From positions 372,001-436,000 of the forward strand of contig CAWHAP010000007.1 of the NCBI GenBank assembly GCA_963827335.1: a stretch of 64,000 bases of DNA, read 5' to 3'. The number at the start of each line of letters is the position of its first letter. Position 1 is the stretch's first letter. The notes under the pieces are model-generated. The model had not been told where the DNA came from. It did not search any database and saw nothing but the letters and a program-made list of their open reading frames with translations. This document shows, in pieces, positions 57,738 through 64,000 of this stretch. The DNA is from DASQMT01 sp963827335 (lineage in GTDB: Bacteria; Actinomycetota; Thermoleophilia; Solirubrobacterales; Solirubrobacteraceae). A program made the translations under genes and the position numbers.

Positions 57738-58283
57738 TCAGCAGGGCTTGACGCTCTCGACGTTGTCGTTCCACCTGGGCCCGACGCGGTTGTCCTTGAG
57801 GCCCGACGACCGGAACCACGTGCCCTTGCCGTTGTTCAGCGCGTACAGGGTCGCGATCGCGCCGCCGCTCTGGTGGTTGACCCAGGACGAGGCCTCGTTG
57901 TCCCACGTGTCCCGCCGGCCGAACTTGTCGATGAACGCGTAGGAGGTCAGGCGATGGATCCTGCACGCGGTCATGTCGAAGCGCGCCTCGCGGAAGTTCA
58001 CGTCCTCGTAGAGGCAGAACTCGTAGAGATTGCACCCGTGGACGGGACCCTGCGCTGCCCTCGCGGAGCCGCGATCGGGCAGCGTCATGGTCACGCCCGG
58101 TTCGAGCTGGATCTGACTCGGCCCGACGCGGACGCTGCCGGGGTTGGCCGCGAGGTTGGCGCGGACCTGCCGTTCGGACGCGGCGTCCTGCGCCGTCGAC
58201 GCGGCGTGCGCGGAGGCGGCGCCGGCGAACGAGAGCGCGAGCACGACGGCCGTTGCCTTGACGATGGATGAGACCCGGGACAT
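57738..58283 (-). CDS. Secreted peptidase-inhibitor I36 / crystallin-like protein
   Basis: A 181-residue exported protein with signal SIVKATAVVLALSFAGAASA. The C-terminal ~95 residues have the pattern of peptidase inhibitor family I36 (SMPI-like, beta/gamma-crystallin fold): CNLYEFCLYEDVNFREARFD, SYAFIDKFGRRDTWDNEASS, VNHQSGGAIATLY and NDNVESVKPC. Four Cys suggest two disulfides. It would bind proteases or polymers outside the cell. AAGGAG stands 7 bp upstream of ATG 58283. Confidence 0.83.
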   Translation of the reverse strand: MSRVSSIVKATAVVLALSFAGAASAHAASTAQDAASERQVRANLAANPGSVRVGPSQIQLEPGVTMTLPDRGSARAAQGPVHGCNLYEFCLYEDVNFREARFDMTACRIHRLTSYAFIDKFGRRDTWDNEASSWVNHQSGGAIATLYALNNGKGTWFRSSGLKDNRVGPRWNDNVESVKPC

Positions 58284-58407
58284 CGGGAGCTCCTTCCTGG
58301 TCGGTTGATGCCGCCGAGTCTCGGGCGAGGCCGTCCACCTGTGAACCGGAGAGCTCTCAGGGTCCGGTCGTGGAATATCTCGCGCCCCGAGCCGCTCAGA
58401 CCTGCTG

Positions 58408-59130
58408 ATGGAGACCGTGCTCGTGCAGGTCCCGTGCCCGGACGGCGGGCCCCCGTCCCAGGTGATCCACGTCCAGCCCGGCCAGACGCTCAGCTTCGGC
58501 CGCGGCGGTCCGGACCTCGACGTCGACATCAGGCTCGCCGACCAGGGCGTGTCACGGCTCGCCGGGGAGCTCACGGCCGCCGAGGACTACTGGCTGATCA
58601 CGAACCTGAGCGCCGAGGCGAGCTACGTCGTCGACAACCCGGAGGGCGGCGGCGAGTACCTCACCCTCGCTCCGCGGCGGATCGCGGCGCCGGTGCCGTT
58701 CGAGTTCGCCCGCGTCTCGCTGCCGACGCGCGAGCGCCCCGCAGAGTTCCTCGTCTTCGCGCCCCAGCACGGCTACGCCGAGCCCGGGGCGTCGCCCGGC
58801 GGCGAGCGGACGGTCGCGGCGTTCTCGCTCGACGAGACGGCCAGGTACTTCCTGATCCTCGTCGCGCTGTGCGAGCCGCGGCTGCGTGACAGCGCGACGG
58901 TCGCCCTGCCGACGGCCGGCGAGATCGTCGAGCGCCTGCGCGGACGCGTCGAGCTGACCCGCGCGGCCGTCAATCACCACATCGACTACCTGGCGATCGA
59001 GAAGCTGCGGGTGAAGACGCCCGAGCCCGGGCGGCTGGACGGCAAGCGCGAGGCGCTCGTCGCGATCGCGCTGCGGTACGGGCTCGTGCGCGACGAGCAC
59101 CGGCGCCTGCTGCCGCGGAGGGGAGCGTGA
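58408..59130 (+). CDS. FHA-like protein with C-terminal winged helix, kinase partner
   Basis: A 240-residue protein. Residues 1-110 fit an FHA-like beta sandwich (LSFGRGGPDLDVDIRLADQG and VSRLAGELTAAEDYWLITNLS, with the order of FHA loops GR...S..H-like). Residues ~165-240 include a predicted winged helix (SATVALPTAGEIVERLRG, then LTRAAVNHHIDYLAIEKLRV). It overlaps the next gene by GTGA and is thus co-translated with the Ser/Thr kinase, which may phosphorylate it or supply its phosphothreonine ligand. A regulatory DNA-binding role is inferred. Confidence 0.75.
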   Translation: METVLVQVPCPDGGPPSQVIHVQPGQTLSFGRGGPDLDVDIRLADQGVSRLAGELTAAEDYWLITNLSAEASYVVDNPEGGGEYLTLAPRRIAAPVPFEFARVSLPTRERPAEFLVFAPQHGYAEPGASPGGERTVAAFSLDETARYFLILVALCEPRLRDSATVALPTAGEIVERLRGRVELTRAAVNHHIDYLAIEKLRVKTPEPGRLDGKREALVAIALRYGLVRDEHRRLLPRRGA

Positions 59131-60386
59131 ACGGGGCCGTCGTCGACGTCCCGCGCGGCTTCCGGGCCGGCGCATGGCGCGTTCGCGAGCACATCGCCTC
59201 GGGTGCGTGGGGCAGCGTCTACGCCGCGCGCGGCGAGGACGGGACCGAGGCGGCGCTGAAGTTCATCGCCGGCGGCCTGCTCTCGCCGTCCCAGTACGCG
59301 CAGCTCGAGGAAGCGCGGTTCAACGAGCGGGCCGACCATCCCGGGCTCGTGCGGACCCTCGAGACGTTCGTGGTCGAGGATCCGTCGCTGGCCGCGGTCC
59401 ACGGCTCTGTGGTCATCGCGATGGAGCGCGGCGAGCGCAACCTCCAGGATGCCCTCGGCGACGTCGATCCCGTGCCCGTGATCACCGCGGTCTGCGAGGC
59501 GCTCGCGCACATCCACGCGAGCGGCTGGGTCCACGGCGACCTCAAGCCCAGCAACGTGCTGCTGATGGCCGACGGCTCCGCGCGGCTCGCAGACTTCGGG
59601 CTCGCGCGCGAGCTCGAGGGCACGCACGCCTACGCGCCGCGCGTGGGGTCATCCGACTTCCTGCCGCCCGAGTGGTGGAGCGAGCGGATCTCCGAGCGCG
59701 GGATCCCGGTGCGCCCGACCGTCGACGTCTGGGCGCTCGGGGTGACGATCCATCAGCTGCTGACGGGCGGCCTGTACCCGTTCCCCGGCGCTGACGCGCG
59801 CGCCCGCGGCGCCGCCGCGCAGGCCTACGCCGACGGGCGCGCGCCACTGCGGCTGGCCGACGAGCTGCCGCCGGAGTGGCGCCCGATCGTCGCGGACTGC
59901 CTCGCGCCCGACCACGTGGCACGGCTGCCGCACACCGCGGCATCGATCCTCGCGCGCATGCCCGGACGGGCGCGCACGCGCCGGCGTCGCTGGCCGGCGC
60001 TCGCCGCCGCGAGCGCAGCCGCGGCGGCCGCCGTCGGCGTGGCGCTCGCATCGATCCTGAACGGGCCGGACGACGCGCGCGGGGCGCCGGTGACCGTCTT
60101 CAACGCCGAGGTGGCATGCCGGTACTCGCACAGCGAGGACTGCCGTCTCGGGCTCGCGGGCGATCCGTTCGCCGCCTACGCGCCCGCGAACGTCGTCGGC
60201 CGCGTCCGTCACGGCGACCGGCTGGTCGCCGACTGCTACGTCAGCGGCGCGACGACGGTCACCGCCGAGGACGGGCGCAGCAGCGACCGCTGGTACCGCA
60301 TGCGCACGAGCAGCGGGGAGGCGTGGCTGCCCGCCGTCCGGCTCGCGCCGCCCGCGCCGCCGGCCGTGGCCCGCTGCGCCGGGTGA
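59127..60386 (+). CDS. Transmembrane Ser/Thr protein kinase with extracellular SH3-like domain
   Basis: A 419-residue Hanks-type kinase. The glycine loop is ASGAWGSVYAARG near residue 25, the VAIK lysine is in AALKFIAGG, the catalytic loop is HGDLKPSNVLL near 137 and DFGLARELEG follows. One helix (ALAAASAAAAAAVGVALASI near 300) crosses the membrane. The outer part has two Cys and the pattern WYRMRTSSGEAWLPAVRLA, like an SH3/GW domain that may bind cell wall. It forms a unit with the FHA-like regulator. Confidence 0.9.
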   Translation: MNGAVVDVPRGFRAGAWRVREHIASGAWGSVYAARGEDGTEAALKFIAGGLLSPSQYAQLEEARFNERADHPGLVRTLETFVVEDPSLAAVHGSVVIAMERGERNLQDALGDVDPVPVITAVCEALAHIHASGWVHGDLKPSNVLLMADGSARLADFGLARELEGTHAYAPRVGSSDFLPPEWWSERISERGIPVRPTVDVWALGVTIHQLLTGGLYPFPGADARARGAAAQAYADGRAPLRLADELPPEWRPIVADCLAPDHVARLPHTAASILARMPGRARTRRRRWPALAAASAAAAAAVGVALASILNGPDDARGAPVTVFNAEVACRYSHSEDCRLGLAGDPFAAYAPANVVGRVRHGDRLVADCYVSGATTVTAEDGRSSDRWYRMRTSSGEAWLPAVRLAPPAPPAVARCAG

Positions 60387-60400
60387 TCTCGCAGCCGTCC

Positions 60401-60427
60401 TGTCACATCTTCGCGCCCTCGCGGGTC
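60401..60427 (+). promoter_or_regulatory. Candidate ECF41-type promoter
   Basis: TGTCACA (60401-60407), a 16-bp spacer, then GGTC (60424-60427) is close to the TGTCACA-n16-CGTC consensus I recall for ECF41 sigma factors. The downstream NmrA-like reductase is a typical ECF41-linked gene, but no ECF41 sigma gene is visible in the window. Confidence 0.5.
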
Positions 60428-60449
60428 AACCCGGTACAGACCACCATGT

Positions 60450-60471
60450 CGGCGCCGGGCAACCGGCGCCG
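60450..60471 (+). other. Leader hairpin upstream of the NmrA-like gene
   Basis: CGGCGCCGG (60450-60458) pairs with CCGGCGCCG (60463-60471) around GCAA, ending three bases before the AAAGGA ribosome site. It could stabilise the mRNA or hide the ribosome site. Confidence 0.45.
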
Positions 60472-60485
60472 GGAAAGGACGAACG

Positions 60486-61265
60486 ATGCAGACCAAGACG
60501 CAGACGATCGCCGTCACGGGAGCCACCGGCCGGGTCGGATCGCACCTCGTCGAGATCCTCGAGCGGCGCGGGCACACCGTGATCCCGATCGCGCGCTCCC
60601 GGGGCGTCGACGTGGTCACCGGCGAGGGGCTCGACGAGGCGCTCGCCGGGGCCGAGACCATCATCGACACGGCCACGGGGCCCTCGCCCGACCAGCAGAC
60701 GGCGACGGAGTTCTTCACCGCTTCGGCACGGAACCTCCAGCGAGTGGGCGCGGCCGCCGGGGCGCAGCGGATCGTCCTCGTCTCGATCATCGGCATCGAC
60801 CGGTTCCAGGGCGGCTACAACGCGGCGAAGGTGGCGCAGGAGCAGGCGCTGCTCGAAGGCCCGCTGCCGGTCCGGATCGTTCGCGCGGCCCAGTTCCACG
60901 AGTTCGTCGATCCGCTGGTCGGGTGGACGATCCAGGACGGCGTCGCCAACGTGCCCGAGATGCGCACGCAGCTCGTGGCCGCCAGCGTCGTCGCCGAGGC
61001 CCTCGCCGACGCCGCCGAGGAGCCGGAGATCCAGAACGGCACGATCACCGAGATCGCCGGCCCGCGGGAGGAGCGCCTCGCCGATGCGGCCGCCACGCTG
61101 TTCGCGAGCCGTGGCGACTCGCTCGAGATCCGCGAGCGCCGCGGCGGTCTGCTGGCGCAGCCCGGCGACCCGGACGCCGCTGCCTATGCGGACGGCGCCG
61201 CGCTGCCCAACCCGGGCGCGAAGCTCGCCGGCCCCAGCTACGAGGAGTGGCTCGCCTCGGCCTAG
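60486..61265 (+). CDS. NmrA-like SDR-family NAD(P)-binding reductase
   Basis: A 259-residue atypical SDR. The NAD(P) motif is AVTGATGRVGSHLVEILERR at residues 9-28, VLVSIIGIDRFQGGYNAAKV holds the reduced active site and the C-terminal domain is short. It belongs to the NmrA/YwnB-like group, whose members sense redox state or reduce quinones. AAAGGA stands 6 bp before the ATG. An ECF41-like promoter and a leader hairpin lie upstream. Confidence 0.85.
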   Translation: MQTKTQTIAVTGATGRVGSHLVEILERRGHTVIPIARSRGVDVVTGEGLDEALAGAETIIDTATGPSPDQQTATEFFTASARNLQRVGAAAGAQRIVLVSIIGIDRFQGGYNAAKVAQEQALLEGPLPVRIVRAAQFHEFVDPLVGWTIQDGVANVPEMRTQLVAASVVAEALADAAEEPEIQNGTITEIAGPREERLADAAATLFASRGDSLEIRERRGGLLAQPGDPDAAAYADGAALPNPGAKLAGPSYEEWLASA

Positions 61266-61299
61266 GTCGAGCTCCGACGGCGAGCAGCGTCGAGTCGGT

Positions 61300-61590
61300 T
61301 CAACGCACGCGCTGGCTGCGGGCCTTGTTCGCCTCGAGGTCCCGGTAGCGCGTGCCCGACTCGGTCCGTTCCTCGGCGATGCGGAGGCCGAGCGCGCGCA
61401 TGCCGGCCGCCTTGTTGGCCTCGATGTCGAAGTAGCGGCTGCCCGGCCCGCCGGCGACCGTGTGGCCCTGCGGGCCGGCCGGGTCGTCGGCGATCGCGAC
61501 GGGAGCGGTGCCGGCGGCCGTGCACACGCCGGCGATGGCGACGACGCGGACGAGGCGGGAGGCGAGATGGATGGAGATGTCGAGGGTCAT
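61300..61590 (-). CDS. Small secreted protein
   Basis: A 96-residue exported protein with a signal (SRLVRVVAIAGVCTAAGTAP) and a short mature part with two similar segments: SRYFDIEANKAAGMRALGLR and TRYRDLEANKARSQRV. The repeated R-Y-x-D-x-E-A-N-K-A unit is notable. AAGGAG stands 7 bp before ATG 61590. It is divergent from the SARP-like regulator. No family recognised. Confidence 0.66.
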   Translation of the reverse strand: MTLDISIHLASRLVRVVAIAGVCTAAGTAPVAIADDPAGPQGHTVAGGPGSRYFDIEANKAAGMRALGLRIAEERTESGTRYRDLEANKARSQRVR

Positions 61591-61645
61591 GGCGGGTCTC
61601 CTTGCGGGAGCGGGTGGCGTGGACATCCGGGACCGTCGCCGGTGC

Positions 61646-61698
61646 CGCTTGCACCGCGCTTGCACGGCGTTCACATCGGGTGTGAGCGGGCGTAGTGT
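61646..61698 (+). promoter_or_regulatory. SARP-type operator and promoter
   Basis: Three consecutive 11-bp units, CGCTTGCACCG (61646), CGCTTGCACGG (61657) and CGTTCACATCG (61668-61678), precede a -10 TAGTGT (61693-61698). TTCACA in the third unit lies 17 bp before that -10. The 11-bp spacing is the usual SARP/AfsR operator arrangement. Confidence 0.7.
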
Positions 61699-61709
61699 TG
61701 GCCGCGGCC

Positions 61710-64000
61710 ATGGCGCTGCAGGTCGCGATCCTGGGCTCCGTCGAGCCGCGCATCAACGGGCAGGTCGTCGGCGTGCCCGCGGGCAAGCAGCGGGCGCTGC
61801 TGGCGTTGCTGGCCGCGCAGGCGCCACATCCCGTGTCGGCCGAGTCTGCGGCTGAGGTGCTCTGGCCGCGCGCCGCGCCTGCGGGGGCGATGCGCAGCCT
61901 GCAGGTCACCGTGTCGCGTCTGCGGCGCTCACTCGGTGCGGCCGGGTCCGAGGTGGCGACGGTGCCGTCGGGGTATCGACTGGCGATCGAGGCCGAGGCG
62001 ATCGACGCGCGGCAGTTCGAGGCGCTCATCGACCGTGCGCGGTCGGCACGCGCGCGGGGCGACGCGGCAGCGGCGCGGCGCCTGCTCGACGACGCGCTCG
62101 GGCTCTGGCGCGGGCCCGCACTGGCCGATGTGCGGTACGAGTCGTGCCTGCAGACGGAGATCGCGCGGCTCGAGGAGCTGCGCGTCGCCACGCTCGAGGA
62201 ACGGATCGATGCGCGTCTGTCGGCGGGCGAGCACGCGCTGGTCGTCGCCGAGCTCGAGCAGCTGTCGGCCGAGCATCCGTCGCGCGAGCGGCTGGTCGGC
62301 CTGCTGATGCTGGCGCTGTATCGCTGCGGGCGCCAGACCGAGGCCCTGGAGGTCTACACGCGGGGCCGCCGCCGGCTCGAGGAAGACCTCGGCCTGGAGC
62401 CGGGCCCGGCCCTACAGGATCTGCAGCAGGCCATCCTGGAGCATCGCGTCGACGTGCGTGCGCCGACGGCAGCGCCGCAGCTCCCGCGCCATGCGTTGCC
62501 GGTCCCGGCCAACCCCACGATCGGGCGGGCGCGTGACGTCGGCGAGGTCGGCGCGCTGCTCCGGAGCGGGTCCGTGCGGCTGGTCACGCTCACCGGTCCG
62601 GGCGGGGTGGGGAAGACCCGGCTCGCGCTCGAGGTGGCGCGCACCGTCGAGCCCGACTTCGCCGAAGGCGCAGCGTTCGTGGCGCTCGACGCGCTCCGGC
62701 GTCCTGACGATGTTCCGTCGGCGTTCGTCAAGGCGCTGGGGATGACCCTGCTGCCAGGCGAGTCGGCGGCACAGGCGGTCGCGCGGTTCCTGGATGGCAA
62801 GCATGTGCTGCTCGTCGTCGACAACTGCGAGCACGTGCTGGCCGCGGCGCCGTTCATCGGGGGACTGCTCGGAGCCTGTCCGGCCGTGACCATGCTCGCG
62901 ACGAGTCGCGAGCCGTTGGCGGTCCGGGCCGAACGGAGGTATCCCGTCTCGCCGCTCGCGCTGCCCGGCCCCGAGCCGTCCCAGGGCACGGACGGACTGG
63001 CTGGCGTGGACGCCGTCGCACTGTTCTGCGAGCGTGCGCAAGCGCACGACCCGGGGTTCCAGCTGGGTGACGGCAACGCCGCCGCCGTCGCAGAGATCTG
63101 CACGCGGCTCGACGGGCTGCCGCTCGCGATCGAGCTCGCGGCGGCGCGATGCGCGCTGCTCTCCCCAGGGGAGATCGCGACGCGGCTGCAGGCCGCGCTC
63201 GGGGTGCTCGGCGCAGGCGCTCGCGACGCGCCCGCCCGTCAGCGGACGCTCCGCACGACGGTCGATTGGAGCCATCAGCTCCTGAGCGACCCCGAGAAGC
63301 AGTGCTTCGCGCGCTTCGCGGTGTTCGCGGGCGGCGCGACGACCGCGGCGGCCGAAGCGATCACCGGCGCTGACCTCGACACGCTCGACCGGATGGTGGC
63401 GAAGAACCTGCTGGTGGCCCGCCGGCAGCCACACGCGCCCACCCGGCTGCGGATGCTCGACACGATCCGCAGCTACGCCGCCGAGCGCTTCGCCGCGAGC
63501 GCCGACGAGCGCGCCATCCGTGATCGTCACGTCGACCACCACCTGGCGCTCGCGCAGCAGCACGGATCGCGCGAGGCGGTGTGGGGCAGGGGCCGCAACG
63601 AGCATCTCGCCCGGCTCGACGACGACATCGACAACGTCCACGCGGCGCTCGACTGGGTCTCCGGGCAGGACCGGGACCATGCCGAGCTCGAGTTGTGCGC
63701 GGCGGTCGGGATGTACTGGCTGGTGCGCGATCGCAATGCGGACGCGGTCGCCCGGACCGACCACGCGCTGAGCAGGCCGGCCGTCGAGGCCGATCTCGCG
63801 CTGCGCATCCGCGTGCTCCTGGTCAGGGGGATGGCGCTGTTCCCGCTCGGGCGCAGCGTCGACTGCACCGCGAGCCTCGCCGAGGCCGAGGCGCTCGCGC
63901 GCAGGCTCGGCGAGCCGGCGATCCTCTCGGAGGTGCTCTGCATACGATCGAGCGACGAGAACGTCTCGGGCCGGTTCGAGGTCGCGAGGATGGTCGCGGA
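61710..64000 (+). CDS. SARP-like BTAD/NB-ARC transcriptional regulator (C-terminus beyond window)
   Basis: At least 763 residues, running off the right edge. Residues 1-92 form a winged helix of the OmpR/SARP kind (QVAILGSVEPRINGQVVGVP and LQVTVSRLRRSLG), residues ~95-250 the BTAD helical domain (ALEVYTRGRRRLEEDLGLEP) and ~265-560 an NB-ARC ATPase with Walker A TGPGGVGKTR near 296, VVDNCEHVL as Walker B and GLPLAIELAAARCALL. Helical repeats follow. Such AfsR/SARP proteins activate secondary-metabolism or stress genes. Three 11-bp repeats upstream suggest self-regulation. Confidence 0.92.
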   Translation, partial: MALQVAILGSVEPRINGQVVGVPAGKQRALLALLAAQAPHPVSAESAAEVLWPRAAPAGAMRSLQVTVSRLRRSLGAAGSEVATVPSGYRLAIEAEAIDARQFEALIDRARSARARGDAAAARRLLDDALGLWRGPALADVRYESCLQTEIARLEELRVATLEERIDARLSAGEHALVVAELEQLSAEHPSRERLVGLLMLALYRCGRQTEALEVYTRGRRRLEEDLGLEPGPALQDLQQAILEHRVDVRAPTAAPQLPRHALPVPANPTIGRARDVGEVGALLRSGSVRLVTLTGPGGVGKTRLALEVARTVEPDFAEGAAFVALDALRRPDDVPSAFVKALGMTLLPGESAAQAVARFLDGKHVLLVVDNCEHVLAAAPFIGGLLGACPAVTMLATSREPLAVRAERRYPVSPLALPGPEPSQGTDGLAGVDAVALFCERAQAHDPGFQLGDGNAAAVAEICTRLDGLPLAIELAAARCALLSPGEIATRLQAALGVLGAGARDAPARQRTLRTTVDWSHQLLSDPEKQCFARFAVFAGGATTAAAEAITGADLDTLDRMVAKNLLVARRQPHAPTRLRMLDTIRSYAAERFAASADERAIRDRHVDHHLALAQQHGSREAVWGRGRNEHLARLDDDIDNVHAALDWVSGQDRDHAELELCAAVGMYWLVRDRNADAVARTDHALSRPAVEADLALRIRVLLVRGMALFPLGRSVDCTASLAEAEALARRLGEPAILSEVLCIRSSDENVSGRFEVARMVA

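Noticed and set aside
1..64000. tRNA, rRNA, riboswitch or attachment sites
   Set aside because: I scanned for cloverleaf-like and conserved rRNA sequence by eye and saw none; weak structures cannot be excluded without a covariance search.

Overview
The window is very GC-rich chromosomal DNA with the codon use and gene repertoire of a high-GC actinobacterium. My best guess is a relative of Solirubrobacter, Conexibacter or Patulibacter (Thermoleophilia). The clues are an ECF42-type sigma factor with a YCII protein, a FAD reductase fused to a cyclic-nucleotide-binding domain, a SARP-like BTAD/NB-ARC regulator, many GTG starts and many 4-bp ATGA/GTGA overlaps. No rRNA, tRNA, CRISPR array or intact transposase was seen. 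The genus cannot be fixed from the sequence alone.

Layout. 0-12 kb: a truncated FAD oxidoreductase, a glycosyltransferase and methyltransferase pair, a DsbA-like protein, an SRPBCC-YCII-ECF42 sigma operon, a cupin, an acetate-type symporter with its DUF485 partner, and an MFS exporter followed by a MerR regulator. The exporter carries an in-frame amber codon. 12-31 kb: a large surface-polysaccharide locus of Wzx/Wzy type. It holds an initiating sugar-phosphate transferase, flippase, O-antigen ligase/polymerase, Wzz/BY-kinase, glycosyltransferases, deacetylase, amino-sugar enzymes, acyltransferases and nucleotide-sugar enzymes. Several of these are unusual fusions, and one DegT-family member has no lysine at all. 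31-33 kb: a 3-hydroxyproline dehydratase-type enzyme, then a ~390-bp structured inverted-repeat element, then NAD kinase. 33-46 kb: mixed metabolism and resistance genes (cNMP-reductase fusion, frameshifted GH3 glucosidase, PPK2, MFS pumps, ABC-F, short adenylate kinase, TetR with a tandem operator). 46-53 kb: a membrane glycosyltransferase, then a cluster of sulfite-oxidase-like protein, methyltransferase, DUF2064, GT2 and epimerase. 53-64 kb: secreted proteins, a beta-lactamase-like hydrolase, a small DNA-binding protein coupled to a transmembrane Ser/Thr kinase, an NmrA-like reductase behind an ECF41-like promoter, and a SARP regulator behind three 11-bp repeats, running off the end.

How it works together. 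In the 13-31 kb locus the NTase-epimerase fusion, the other epimerase and the DegT enzymes can make nucleotide amino sugars, which the GNAT domains could N-acylate. The sugar transferase would load the first sugar on undecaprenyl phosphate and the GTs extend it. Wzx then flips the unit, the Wzy/ligase polymerises or attaches it, and the Wzz-BY-kinase sets length. The deacetylase and the APH-like kinase domain are candidates for tailoring.

Two sequence-level themes run through the window. First, many genes have a TAGNNT/TATNNT hexamer 6-7 bp before the start codon and no Shine-Dalgarno, as expected of leaderless mRNAs. Second, several genes carry single-base lesions or missing start codons (MFS TAG, ligase ACG, sigma CTG, GH3 double frameshift). 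These are either real decay, unusual decoding or assembly error, and should be checked against reads.
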